From Hyphomicrobiales bacterium (GTDB lineage: Bacteria; Pseudomonadota; Alphaproteobacteria; Rhizobiales; Beijerinckiaceae), in NCBI GenBank assembly GCA_003963405.1, contig RXIY01000060.1, positions 1 to 64,000 of the forward strand: DNA of 64,000 bases, written 5' to 3'. The notes under the pieces were generated by a model, which saw only the letters and a list, made by a program, of their open reading frames with translations, did no database searches and was not told the origin of the DNA. A program made the translations under genes and the position numbers. Below are positions 18,240-26,612 of this stretch, piece by piece (position 1 is the stretch's first letter; each line of letters begins with the position of its first letter).

Positions 18240-19382
18240 CTAGCTCGCCGTGTCTTCAACTTCCCGGACTGTCATCTCGTTTCCATGCCAGACGAAATCG
18301 TCGAAGAGCAGCGCGTCGACGAACATCACCGGCAACAGCAGATCGCGCATGACGAGGGCGAAAGGCTTGCGCCAGTCGAGCGGAAAGCCGCAGACTCGCG
18401 CGAGCCACAATTCGCCCCCATGCAGCGCACCCATGATGGCGGCGGCCGTCAGGGCGACGGCGGCGGCGTCGCCGCCGAATTGCAGTGCGGCGTAAGCGCC
18501 GAGAACGATGGCGACGAAGCTGCCGTTCATGAATTCGGGCGCGTAATGGGCGGGGAAGGTCACGCGCCGCAGCCGAGCCCAGCGGACGTGGCGCGAATAG
18601 ACCTCCTGCGCCGTGCGCTTGCCGAGCGGCTGCTCGAAGGGCATGTCGACGAGCCTGACCTTCATGTTCTGGGCGCGGATCACCTTGGTCGAGGCCGCGT
18701 CCTCCGCGATCTCGGCGCCGAGCGCGCGAATGCCGCCCGCGCGATCGAGAACCTCGCGCCGCCACATCATGTTCTTGCCCTGCGCGAAGCCGGCGCCGAT
18801 CGCTTCCGCGCCATATTGCCAGCGTGCCTGGAACGTATTCAGGATCGCGCATTCGACCATGGCCCAGAAGCCCTGGGGGCGAGAGCCGATCGGCATCGAC
18901 ACGGTCATCGCCGTGTTGGGCTCGAAGGCTGCAAGCATGGTCTGCACATAATCGCTCGGGGGAAGGGCGTTCGAGTCCGCCAGAATGATGTAGTCGTACT
19001 GCGCCGCGTCCCAGCCCTTGACGCAATTATTGAGCTTGGGGTTGGCGCTGATATAATCGTCCCCGACCAGAAGCCGCGCCTCGCGCTCCGGATGCTGTGC
19101 GATCAGTCGCTCCACGAGTGGAATGATCGGATCGCTCGGCGACTGGACGCAGAAGATGATCTCGTAGGATGGATAATCGAGATCGAAGGTCGCGCCGAGG
19201 GTTTCTTCGGAGTAGGGCTCCAGGCCGCGCAGGGGACGCACGATGCTGACAGGCGGCGCATGGGGGGGCGCCGGCATGTTCCGCGGCCGGGCGCGACATT
19301 TGCGCCCCATCAACCACATGCTCGCAAAGTTCATGACAAGGATGAAGGCGCACCAGCCGGCGCAGATATAGGCAAGGATCAT
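18240..19382 (-). CDS. GT21-family glycosyltransferase (ceramide glucosyltransferase / HpnI-like)
   Basis: A 380-residue inner-membrane glycosyltransferase starting at the ATG at 19382 (MILAYICAGW); the open frame extends far upstream only as antisense to gltX. An N-terminal membrane helix precedes a GT-A domain with PPVSIVRPLRGLEPYSEETL, YEIIFCVQSPSDP, LADSNALPPSDY (DxD-like), a D2/D3 region, and RHVRWARLRR (the (Q/R)xxRW processivity-type motif), followed by C-terminal hydrophobic helices. The family includes ceramide glucosyltransferase and the hopanoid enzyme HpnI, which adds N-acetylglucosamine to bacteriohopanetetrol. No other hopanoid or sphingolipid gene is adjacent, so I cannot choose between them. 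Confidence 0.82.
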   Translation of the reverse strand: MILAYICAGWCAFILVMNFASMWLMGRKCRARPRNMPAPPHAPPVSIVRPLRGLEPYSEETLGATFDLDYPSYEIIFCVQSPSDPIIPLVERLIAQHPEREARLLVGDDYISANPKLNNCVKGWDAAQYDYIILADSNALPPSDYVQTMLAAFEPNTAMTVSMPIGSRPQGFWAMVECAILNTFQARWQYGAEAIGAGFAQGKNMMWRREVLDRAGGIRALGAEIAEDAASTKVIRAQNMKVRLVDMPFEQPLGKRTAQEVYSRHVRWARLRRVTFPAHYAPEFMNGSFVAIVLGAYAALQFGGDAAAVALTAAAIMGALHGGELWLARVCGFPLDWRKPFALVMRDLLLPVMFVDALLFDDFVWHGNEMTVREVEDTAS

Positions 19383-19589
19383 GGAAACTCGAATCAGGCG
19401 CCGAGGGAAAGGGAGTCGCGGCGCAGCCGGCGGCTGGCGCAGGTCTGGCGGTCGCGACGGCGCGCGAGGCCGGGACGCGGCCAGCTCGATATTCCACCTG
19501 ACAAGGACGCCGGCACTTGGCAAAAGGGCTGCGGCGCGAGAATCTTTTCGCGACGTTCGCTTTGCGAAAACTCCTGATGAAGCTTCCTC

Positions 19590-20933
19590 ATGACCTCTCC
19601 GATCGTACGTTTCGCGCCATCGCCCACGGGCCGCATCCACATTGGCAACGCGCGGGTGGCGCTCTTCAACTATCTCTTTGCCGTAGCGCACCATGGACGA
19701 TTCATACTGCGGTTCGATGACACCGATTCGGCCCGCTCGAGCGAGGAATTCGCGGTCGCGATCGAGGTGGATCTCGCCTGGCTCGGCGTCGCGCCGGATG
19801 CAGCCTTCCGGCAGTCCCGACGCGTGGCCCTCTATGAGGCGGCGGCGGCGAAGCTGCGCGACGAGGGCCGCCTCTATCCCTGTTACGAGTCGTCCGAAGA
19901 ACTCGAAAAACGCCGCAAGATGCAGCAGGCGCGCGGCCTGCCGCCCGTCTATGACCGCTCCGCGCTGCGGCTCACGGAAGCCGATCGCGCCAGGCTGGAG
20001 GCAGAGGGCCGGCGCCCGCACTGGCGTTTCAGGCTGGAGCCGGGGACCATCGAATGGGACGACCTCATCCGCGGCCCGGCGCATATCGATTGCGCCGCGC
20101 TCTCCGATCCGGTGCTGATCCGCGAGGATGGGAGTTTCCTCTACACACTGCCCTCCGTCGCCGACGACATCGACATGAAGATCACCCATGTCATTCGCGG
20201 CGAGGACCATGTGACCAACACGGCCGTGCAATTGCAGCTCTATGCGGCGCTCGCCCCGCAGGCGACGCCGCCCGTCTTCGCGCATCACAATCTGCTGATC
20301 GGCGCGGGCGGCGAGGGTCTTTCCAAGCGCACCGGCTCGCTCTCCATCGCCTCCTTGCGCGATGACGGATATGAGGCCATGGCCGTCGCGGCGTTGGCGA
20401 CGCTCACCGGCTCCTCCGACAATGTCCACGCCGTGCGCTCGCTCTCCGAGCTGGCCAAAAGCTTCGATATCGCGCATGTCTCCCGCAATCCGGCGCGGTT
20501 CGATCCGGACGACCTCGAAACCCTGACGCATCGCACTCTGGCGCTTTTCGAGTTCGCCGACGTGCGCGACAGGCTCGCGGCGCTCGATGTCGTCGGCCAC
20601 AAGGCGGAGCCGCTGTGGCGCGCGGCGCGGGGCAATCTCGCGCGCTTCGACGATATTCTGGAATGGTGGCGCGTCGTCGAGGGCGAGATCGAGCCGGTCC
20701 GCGAGGACTGGGCCTTCCTGAAAGAAGCCGCCGAGCTCCTCCCCGCCGAGCCGTGGGACGAAACGAGCTGGGCCGCCTGGACCAGCGACGTGAAGACTGC
20801 GACCGGACGCAAGGGCAGGGCGCTCTTCCATCCGCTGCGTCTCGCGCTGACGGGCCATGAAAGCGGACCGGAACTGGCGGCGCTGCTGCCGCTGATCGGC
20901 CGCGCGAAAGCCCTGTCTCGGCTCATGGGCTAG
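19590..20933 (+). CDS. gltX: Glutamate--tRNA ligase
   Basis: A 447-residue class I aminoacyl-tRNA synthetase that charges tRNA-Glu. The HIGH-type signature is HIGN at residues 17-20 within FAPSPTGRIHIGNARVALF, and the KMSKS-type signature is LSKR at 244-247. GEDHVTNTAVQLQLYAAL is also characteristic. Alphaproteobacteria often carry two GltX enzymes, one of which may handle tRNA-Gln mischarging for the transamidation route; which paralogue this is cannot be told here. It is divergent from the GT21 gene; the 207-bp gap should hold both promoters. Confidence 0.95.
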   Translation: MTSPIVRFAPSPTGRIHIGNARVALFNYLFAVAHHGRFILRFDDTDSARSSEEFAVAIEVDLAWLGVAPDAAFRQSRRVALYEAAAAKLRDEGRLYPCYESSEELEKRRKMQQARGLPPVYDRSALRLTEADRARLEAEGRRPHWRFRLEPGTIEWDDLIRGPAHIDCAALSDPVLIREDGSFLYTLPSVADDIDMKITHVIRGEDHVTNTAVQLQLYAALAPQATPPVFAHHNLLIGAGGEGLSKRTGSLSIASLRDDGYEAMAVAALATLTGSSDNVHAVRSLSELAKSFDIAHVSRNPARFDPDDLETLTHRTLALFEFADVRDRLAALDVVGHKAEPLWRAARGNLARFDDILEWWRVVEGEIEPVREDWAFLKEAAELLPAEPWDETSWAAWTSDVKTATGRKGRALFHPLRLALTGHESGPELAALLPLIGRAKALSRLMG

Positions 20934-21085
20934 GCGCTATTGACGGCGGGCCGCCTCGCATGGCTCATTGAAGGCGGGGGATCGCGGTCTCCCCTTCATG
21001 CGACATGCCTATGTAACTGTAAGGCTAGGCATCCAACAGGGGTCGCCCAAGCATCGCGTCCAGCCTTGCCAGCCGAGGACGCCTT

Positions 21086-22423
21086 ATGTCGCCTTTATCC
21101 ATGCCCTCGATCGCCCGAGAAACGACGCGGATCACCCTCGCCGCCGCGACGAAAGTCTGGGCGCGAATCGCGCTTTTGAGCTTCGGCGGCCCCGCGGGCC
21201 AGATCGCGCTCATGCATCGCGTGCTGGTGGACGAGGAGAAATGGATCTCGGAGCGCCGATTCCTTCACGCGCTCAATTTCTGCATGCTGCTTCCCGGTCC
21301 CGAGGCGCAGCAGCTCGCGACCTATATCGGCTGGCTGATGCATGGCGTCCCCGGCGGGCTGATCGCGGGCGGCCTCTTTATTGTGCCGGGCGTCGCCGCC
21401 ATCATGGCGCTGAGCCTGGTTTACGCCGCCTATGGCGCGACGCCGGCGCTCGACGGCGCCTTCTTTGGCCTCAAGGCCGCCGTTCTCGCGCTGGTCTTCG
21501 CGGCAATCCGGCGGCTGGGCGCCAGAGCCCTGCGGACATCCTCGCAGAAGGCCATCGCCGCAGCGGCCTTTCTTGCGCTCTTCCTTCTCGACGCGCCCTT
21601 CCCGCTCGTCGTCCTTGGCGCGGGACTCGTCGGCTTTTTCGGCGAGCGCCTCGGCCTGCCTCCCGTGACCCGTGCGGCGGCCGAGGGAAGCGACGAGGAC
21701 GGGCTCACGGCGCCGGATCAACAGCCCGACCCGCGGCGCGCGCTTGCCGCCGCCGCCGTTCTCGGCGCGCTCTGGATCCTGCCTGTCGCGGCGCTGGTCC
21801 TCGCCTTCGGACCGCAGGACGTCTATGCGCGGATCGCCGTCTTCTTTTCCAAAATGGCCGTGGTCACCTTCGGCGGCGCCTATGCGGCGCTTTCTTATGT
21901 CGCCCAGCAGGCGGTCGAGCGCTTCCACTGGATGACGCCGCCGGAAATGCTTGACGGGCTCGGCATGGCGGAGACGACGCCGGGTCCGCTCATCATGGTG
22001 CTGCAATTCGTGGGCTTCATGGCGGCCTTCCGCGCGCCTGGCGCGCTGTCGCCCCTGGCTGCGGGCGCGCTCGGCGGCCTGCTCGCGACCTATGTGACTT
22101 TCGTCCCCTGCTTCCTGTGGATTTTCGCCGGCGCGCCCTTCGTCGAGCGGCTGCGCGGGAACGCCGCCCTCGCCGGGGCGCTCTCGGCGATCGCCGCGGC
22201 GGTTGTCGGGGTCATCGCCAATCTGGCGCTCTGGTTCGCGACGCATTTCCTGTTTGGGGGCCATTGGCGGCTCGGCCTCCTGCCCGCGCAACTGCCGGAC
22301 CCCGCCACGCTCGATCCGGCGGCGCTGGCGCTCTCGCTCGTCGCCGGCGCCCTGCTACGCTTCGGCCTCGCGCCCGCGCTCGCCCTGAGCGTCGGCGCGG
22401 GCCTGCTGCTGAAGCTCGTCTGA
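21086..22423 (+). CDS. chrA: Chromate efflux transporter, ChrA family (two CHR domains)
   Basis: A 445-residue inner-membrane protein made of two homologous CHR halves. The first begins FGGPAGQIALMHRVLVDEEKW with CMLLPGPEAQQLATYIGWL; the second begins FFSKMAVVTFGGAYAALSYVAQQAVE with LGMAETTPGPLIMVLQFVGF. About ten membrane helices are separated by a charged mid-loop (EGSDEDGLTAPDQQPDPRR). Family members export chromate using the proton gradient; the true substrate in a given strain may differ. No chrB regulator is nearby. Its stop codon abuts the converging NnrU gene with no spacer. Confidence 0.93.
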   Translation: MSPLSMPSIARETTRITLAAATKVWARIALLSFGGPAGQIALMHRVLVDEEKWISERRFLHALNFCMLLPGPEAQQLATYIGWLMHGVPGGLIAGGLFIVPGVAAIMALSLVYAAYGATPALDGAFFGLKAAVLALVFAAIRRLGARALRTSSQKAIAAAAFLALFLLDAPFPLVVLGAGLVGFFGERLGLPPVTRAAAEGSDEDGLTAPDQQPDPRRALAAAAVLGALWILPVAALVLAFGPQDVYARIAVFFSKMAVVTFGGAYAALSYVAQQAVERFHWMTPPEMLDGLGMAETTPGPLIMVLQFVGFMAAFRAPGALSPLAAGALGGLLATYVTFVPCFLWIFAGAPFVERLRGNAALAGALSAIAAAVVGVIANLALWFATHFLFGGHWRLGLLPAQLPDPATLDPAALALSLVAGALLRFGLAPALALSVGAGLLLKLV

Positions 22424-22999
22424 TCAGCCGCCGAGGACCGGCACGCCAAAGAGATAGGGGTGCAGGATGAGGATCAGCGCGTAGAGCGCCGTGCCGGCGC
22501 CGAGCGCGATGGCGTCGCCTTTCGTGAAAGCGTCGAGACGCGGCGCGCCGAGATCGCCCCGCCGCTTGACGGCGATGCGATCATAGACGCCGAAGCCCAG
22601 CAGCGAGCCGAACAGCAGCATGCCGCCGAGATCGCCATTGACGAGGAGATGTCCCAAGGCCCAGCTCTTGAGCGCGACGAGCGTGGGATGACGCAGCCAG
22701 CCCCTGATCCGCGACGCCGGCGCCCGCCGGCTCGCCAGGGCGACGAAGGCGACCCATACGAGCGGCATGGCGACATGCCGCATCCAGTGCGGGGGATCCC
22801 ACACGGGGATGAGGCCCTCGGCGCGATAGCGCGAGAAGCCCCAGACGATGAGCGCGAGGCCGAGTCCGGCGACCGCGGAATAGGCGGTCTTGTAGGCGTT
22901 GGCGCCATATTTTTCGACCAGCGCCGCGCGCGGGCCGCGCAGGGTCGAAAAGACATGAACGCCGACGAAAATCGCGATACCAAGAATGAGAATGAGCAT
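22424..22999 (-). CDS. NnrU family membrane protein
   Basis: A 191-residue polytopic membrane protein with about five or six helices. The pattern WDPPHWMRHVAMPLVWVAFVALA, RHPTLVALKSWALGHLLVNGDLGGMLLFGSLLGFGVYDRIAVKRR matches NnrU, first described next to nitrite/nitric oxide reductase genes and related to isoprenoid-metabolism membrane proteins. No denitrification gene is in the window. It starts at ATG 22999. Confidence 0.9.
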   Translation of the reverse strand: MLILILGIAIFVGVHVFSTLRGPRAALVEKYGANAYKTAYSAVAGLGLALIVWGFSRYRAEGLIPVWDPPHWMRHVAMPLVWVAFVALASRRAPASRIRGWLRHPTLVALKSWALGHLLVNGDLGGMLLFGSLLGFGVYDRIAVKRRGDLGAPRLDAFTKGDAIALGAGTALYALILILHPYLFGVPVLGG

Positions 23000-23087
23000 G
23001 TCTGCCTCGCCGCCGATAGAATCGCCTCGCTCTTGAGCGTCCTCGCCCTATAGCACAGGCATGGCGTTGGCGACTTCGGAGAGCCTG

Positions 23088-23420
23088 CTAGAAGCAGCGC
23101 ACCTGCGCCTCGGCCTGGGCGCGGCGGAGCGATTCGAGCAGGTCGCGCGCGGCGCCGGTGTTGCGCATGAGGGAGCCGATCTGTCCCGCCTGCTGGTTGA
23201 CGCTTGCCACCGTTTCGGCCGAGATATAGCTGTCATAGGGCACGATGCTCGCGATGACGTCGATGGAGCAGGAGCATTGCTCGAGAGACAGCCGCGTATC
23301 GCCGTTGGCTTTCATGCAGCCGAAGACATAATCGGCGCGGGCGGAGGTGGGATAGTCGTTGACGTCGGCCGCGGCTGCGGGCGCGGCGGCCAGCAGCAGG
23401 GCGGCGAGCAAGAGGCGCAT
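23088..23420 (-). CDS. Small secreted protein with conserved cysteine motif
   Basis: A 110-residue protein. The start at ATG 23420 gives a short signal peptide (MRLLLAALLLAAAPAAAADV, cleavage after AAA). The mature part has YVFGCMKANGDTRLSLEQCSCSIDVIAS with three cysteines in a C-x13-C-x-C arrangement, and ends in VRCF with a fourth cysteine, so two disulfides or a metal site are possible. I do not assign a family. It is divergently arranged with the His-rich secreted protein at 23598, sharing a 177-bp intergenic region. Confidence 0.68.
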   Translation of the reverse strand: MRLLLAALLLAAAPAAAADVNDYPTSARADYVFGCMKANGDTRLSLEQCSCSIDVIASIVPYDSYISAETVASVNQQAGQIGSLMRNTGAARDLLESLRRAQAEAQVRCF

Positions 23421-23597
23421 GGCGCTTTCCTTTGGAACGGGCGTTCGCCCCAATTTACCGCGCCGAGGCGCGGGCGTGAACCGGCCCTGTCCGCCTCGCT
23501 TGATCTTTGACAAGAACGCCGCAGATTTTACGAAGACGCCGCCCGACGAGAGTCCGGCCCGCGCCGCATGTGCGAAAGATCCGATCGGAGTCGAGAC

Positions 23598-24164
23598 ATG
23601 CGCCCGTTCCTCGCCCTCCTGTCCGCGCTTGCGGTCCTCGTGTTCGCAGCCAGCGCGCCGTCGCCCGCCTTGGCTCATGGCGCCATGCGGCGGTTGCAAA
23701 GCGCCTGCGTTCTGAAAGTCGGTCCGGACTTCATGTATTTCTCGGGCTATCAGCCCGCCGCCTCTCATCGGAAGTTTTGTGAGGATATCCCCGAGACGGG
23801 CGACACCTTCTTCGTGCTCGACTACGCTCAGCCCGAAATGCGCGACATGTCGGCCGATTTTCGCATCGTCCGCGCGGGCGCAGAGGACGCGGATCCGGCG
23901 CAGCTCCCGGCGGCGACGGTCGCCTATCTGCCCCCGAAGGTGTATCCCCACGGCACGCTCAGTTTCGAACACCACTTCCATGAAGCCGGGAGTTTCGTCG
24001 GAATCGTCACGCTCGACGGCCCGCATGGCGAACGCTGGGTCTCGCACTTTCCCTTCTCCGTCGGGAGGCTCTATTCCGCGCGGGCGCCTTATTATCTCGT
24101 GGGCGTCGCCGTCGCGCTCGCGCTGCTCGTGCTTTTGTGGGGCAAGGAGGAGGCGAGAAAGTAG
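23598..24164 (+). CDS. Signal-peptide protein with predicted N-terminal His and C-terminal membrane anchor
   Basis: A 188-residue exported protein starting at ATG 23598. The signal peptide ends ...SPALA and cleavage there would leave a mature N-terminus HGAMRRLQSACVLK. The mature domain has Cys residues in QSACVLK and KFCEDIP, a beta-rich region (TFFVLDYAQPEMRDM), and a His-rich stretch, GTLSFEHHFHEAGSF followed by GPHGERWVSHFPFSVG. A single helix (YYLVGVAVALALLVLLWG) near the C-terminus would anchor it, leaving a short basic cytoplasmic tail. An N-terminal His plus internal His is the geometry of copper sites such as CopC, lytic monooxygenases and PmoB, but this is inference; no characterised family is recognised. 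Confidence 0.7.
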   Translation: MRPFLALLSALAVLVFAASAPSPALAHGAMRRLQSACVLKVGPDFMYFSGYQPAASHRKFCEDIPETGDTFFVLDYAQPEMRDMSADFRIVRAGAEDADPAQLPAATVAYLPPKVYPHGTLSFEHHFHEAGSFVGIVTLDGPHGERWVSHFPFSVGRLYSARAPYYLVGVAVALALLVLLWGKEEARK

Positions 24165-24301
24165 CCGGAAGCGTTGCGGCGTCACCGGCGCACAAGCTCA
24201 GGCTGCGAGATTCTCGCAACGAAACGAGCCCAAAAGATTTGCATTTCTAAGGGCTTGCGCCTCAGTATAGAAATCATCATTGTGCGCCCCCGGAGGCGAG
24301 A

Positions 24302-25606
24302 ATGAATGGTTTGACCTGGCGCTTTGCGGGATTCGAATACAGCCTGCACGGGGGCTTGCGGCGAGAGGGCGCGCAAATTCCGATTGGTCCGCAGGCCCGG
24401 CAATTGCTGGAGTTGCTGCTCGAGGCCAAGGGAGGCGTCGTTCCCAAGGCCGAGATTGGCGCAAAGCTTTGGCCCGGTCGCCCGCCGTCGGACGATTCGA
24501 TCGACCGCTGCGCCTATCTCCTGCGAAAACCGCTCAGGGAGGCTGGCTTCGGCGACCTCATCGCCACCGCTTACGGACGCGGGCTTTCCCTGCGCGCGAG
24601 AGTGCAGACGATTGATCCCGACGCTCAGCCCGACCGTCGCGCCGACCACCGCTTCGACGGCCGTACGCTGGATTTGTGGCAGACGGCCTATGAACTCGCG
24701 GCGACCCTCACCCGCGACGGCTTCGAGCGCGCGCAGGCGGCTGTCGCCGTCGCCGGGGAACGCGACGAGACCTCGCCGTCGATATGGTCGCTTTCCGCCA
24801 TCATCGCCGCCAGCCGCGCCTCGGCCGGCTATCTCCGGCCCGCCGAGGCGGCGAGGATCATCGAGCGGGATGCGGGCCGGGCGCTCGCGCTCGCGCCAAG
24901 CTTCGCGGCGGCCCTGTCGGTCCTCGGGTGGGCGCGGGCCACCCTCCTTTCGCAACCTGACGACGGTCTTGCGATGCTGGACCAGGCGGTCGCGCGGGAA
25001 CCCGACTACGGCCGGGCGCGCGCCTTTCGCAGTTGGGCGCTCGCGCGCCTCGGCCGACTGGACGAGGCGATCAGCGAGACGGAGGCCGGTCTCCGCGTGG
25101 TCCCACTTGATCGCACCCATCTCAACATGCGCGCCTGGCTCGAGCTCTGCGCCGGAAATCTCGACGGCAGCGCGGCGCTTGCGGACGAGGGGCTGCGTTT
25201 GCGGCCCGACGCCAACCATCTTCATAACGTCCTCGCCATCGTGGCGAGCCTCTCCGACCGCCACAAGGAGGCCGAGACGATCGCCCGCGACGCGCTCCGG
25301 CGGTTTCCCGGCCATCCCGTCCTTCTGGCCGTCCTGGCTTATGCCCTCGCGAGAGCGGGGCAGCAGAGTGCGGCGGAGGCGGCCCTCGCCGAGGCGCATG
25401 ACGGCGACCAGGTCGCGCCCCCCCATCTTTTTACCGCCGCCGCGCAGCTGGCGCTCGGACATGCGGACAGAGCGGCTCAGACCCTTCGCCGCGGCCGGGA
25501 CGACGGCTGCCCGTGGTTCGCCTTCGCGCCCTATGACCCACGCCTCGCCGCCCTGCAGGGCGACATCGGGCGGCTGAATGGCGAGGGGAGCGGCGTTGCC
25601 GGTTGA
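24302..25606 (+). CDS. Winged-helix (OmpR/PhoB-type) transcriptional regulator with TPR-like C-terminal domain
   Basis: A 434-residue protein. Residues 1-100 match the trans_reg_C winged helix used by CadC/HilA-type regulators (GPQARQLLELLLEAKGGVVPKAEIGAKLWPG, then DDSIDRCAYLLRKPLREAGFGDLIATAYGRGLSL). The rest is built from Ala-rich helical repeats of TPR type (LALAPSFAAALSVLGWARATL; AVAREPDYGRARAFRSWALARLGRLDEAISETEAGL). There is no receiver domain and no membrane segment, so it is a one-component regulator that may respond through protein partners. Its targets are unknown; it lies 137 bp downstream of the His-N-terminal secreted protein on the same strand. Confidence 0.85.
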   Translation: MNGLTWRFAGFEYSLHGGLRREGAQIPIGPQARQLLELLLEAKGGVVPKAEIGAKLWPGRPPSDDSIDRCAYLLRKPLREAGFGDLIATAYGRGLSLRARVQTIDPDAQPDRRADHRFDGRTLDLWQTAYELAATLTRDGFERAQAAVAVAGERDETSPSIWSLSAIIAASRASAGYLRPAEAARIIERDAGRALALAPSFAAALSVLGWARATLLSQPDDGLAMLDQAVAREPDYGRARAFRSWALARLGRLDEAISETEAGLRVVPLDRTHLNMRAWLELCAGNLDGSAALADEGLRLRPDANHLHNVLAIVASLSDRHKEAETIARDALRRFPGHPVLLAVLAYALARAGQQSAAEAALAEAHDGDQVAPPHLFTAAAQLALGHADRAAQTLRRGRDDGCPWFAFAPYDPRLAALQGDIGRLNGEGSGVAG

Positions 25607-25679
25607 AATTGCCCCGTCATGGCCTTAATCCCCCAGTGAAGCGCGGGACACTCCGCTTTCAGCAGGGGGAAGCCTTAAT

Positions 25680-26084
25680 ATGATCGGTCGTCTCAACCAC
25701 GTGGCCATCGCCGTCGACAGCGTCGAAAAGGCGTCGCAGGTCTATCGCGGAGCCCTTGGCGCGAAAGTGTCTGCGCCCGAGACCGTCGCGGAGCATGGCG
25801 TCACGGTGGTCTTCGTCGAGCTGCCGAACACCAAGATCGAGCTTCTCGAGCCCTATGGCGAGAATTCCCCGATTGCCGCTTTCGTCGCCAAGAACCCTTC
25901 CGGCGGCATCCACCATGTCTGCTACGAGGTCGACGACATCATCGCGGCGCGCGACAAGCTGAAGGCTTCAGGCGCGCGCGTGCTCGGCGACGGCGAGCCC
26001 AGGATCGGCGCGCATGGCAAGCCGGTGCTCTTCCTGCATCCCAAGGACTTCTGCGGTACGCTCGTCGAACTCGAGCAGGCCTGA
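25680..26084 (+). CDS. mce: Methylmalonyl-CoA epimerase
   Basis: A 134-residue vicinal-oxygen-chelate enzyme that interconverts (S)- and (R)-methylmalonyl-CoA between propionyl-CoA carboxylase and methylmalonyl-CoA mutase. Motifs: LNHVAIAVDS (metal His near residue 7), FVELPNTKIELLEPYGENSPI, GGIHHVCYEVDDI and FLHPKDFCGTLVELEQ (Glu ligand). Full family length. It is followed four bases later by a DUF1467 gene, a pairing common in Rhizobiales. It would serve propionyl-CoA from the valine pathway encoded at 49.6-64 kb. Confidence 0.95.
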   Translation: MIGRLNHVAIAVDSVEKASQVYRGALGAKVSAPETVAEHGVTVVFVELPNTKIELLEPYGENSPIAAFVAKNPSGGIHHVCYEVDDIIAARDKLKASGARVLGDGEPRIGAHGKPVLFLHPKDFCGTLVELEQA

Positions 26085-26088
26085 GACG

Positions 26089-26340
26089 ATGCCCTTCCCG
26101 CTTCCCTTCCCGCTTCCCCTCGCGCTGGCGATCTATGTCACCATATGGTGGATCGTGCTGTTCGCCGTGCTGCCGCTCGGCGTTCGCTCGGCGGAGGAGG
26201 CGGGCGAGGAGCGGCCGGAAGGAACCGATCCCGGCGCGCCAATTGCGCCGCAGCTCGGCAGGAAAGCAGCCCTCACGACCGTCGTCGCGGCGATCCTCTT
26301 CGCCGTCGTCGCTGTGATCGCACATTACGCCACGCGTTAA
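26089..26340 (+). CDS. DUF1467 family small membrane protein
   Basis: An 83-residue protein with two membrane helices (about 10-31, LALAIYVTIWWIVLFAVLPLG, and 59-79, ALTTVVAAILFAVVAVIAHY) separated by an acidic/proline-rich loop containing GVRSAEEAGEERPEGTDPGAP. The pattern WWIVLFAVLPLGVRS is diagnostic of DUF1467. The ATG at 26089 lies 4 bp after the mce stop, so the two are co-transcribed. Function unknown. Confidence 0.88.
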   Translation: MPFPLPFPLPLALAIYVTIWWIVLFAVLPLGVRSAEEAGEERPEGTDPGAPIAPQLGRKAALTTVVAAILFAVVAVIAHYATR

Positions 26341-26487
26341 AGGTGGTGGGAAAACGGCTCCCTGCGCCGGACCGGGGTTGACCGGCCGGGTCGGGGCCGG
26401 TAGTGGATCGGGAGCCGCGTGAGCGGCTCAAAGCGAGCGGACCGACCCGCCCGCTTCAGCGCCTCGGCAAGAGGCGCGAACAGGATC

Positions 26488-26563
26488 GAGCGCGTAGCTC
26501 AGTCGGTAGAGCATCTGACTTTTAATCAGGGGGTCCTGGGTTCGAGTCCCAGCGCGCTCACCA
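26488..26563 (+). tRNA. tRNA-Lys (anticodon TTT)
   Basis: A 76-nt cloverleaf. The acceptor stem GAGCGCG (26488-26494) pairs with CGCGCTC (26553-26559), followed by encoded ACCA. The D arm has AGCTCAGTCGGTAGAGC, the anticodon stem is TCTGA/TCAGG with loop CTTTTAA (anticodon TTT at 26521-26523), and the T arm contains GGTTCGAGTCC. No intron or mismatch. It reads Lys codons AAA/AAG. Confidence 0.97.
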
Positions 26564-26612
26564 ACAAAATAAAGCCCCCACGACAGGCCGTCTCTCCGAA
26601 ACCGCGGCATTC

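Noticed and set aside
19383-20858. Upstream extension of the GT21 frame on the minus strand
   Set aside because: This part is antisense to gltX. The glycosyltransferase begins at 19382 with a normal membrane anchor.
20934-21085. Possible tRNA or riboswitch upstream of chrA
   Set aside because: Short inverted repeats exist (CGGGGGATCG.../GGTCTCCCC), but no cloverleaf or known riboswitch core could be drawn.
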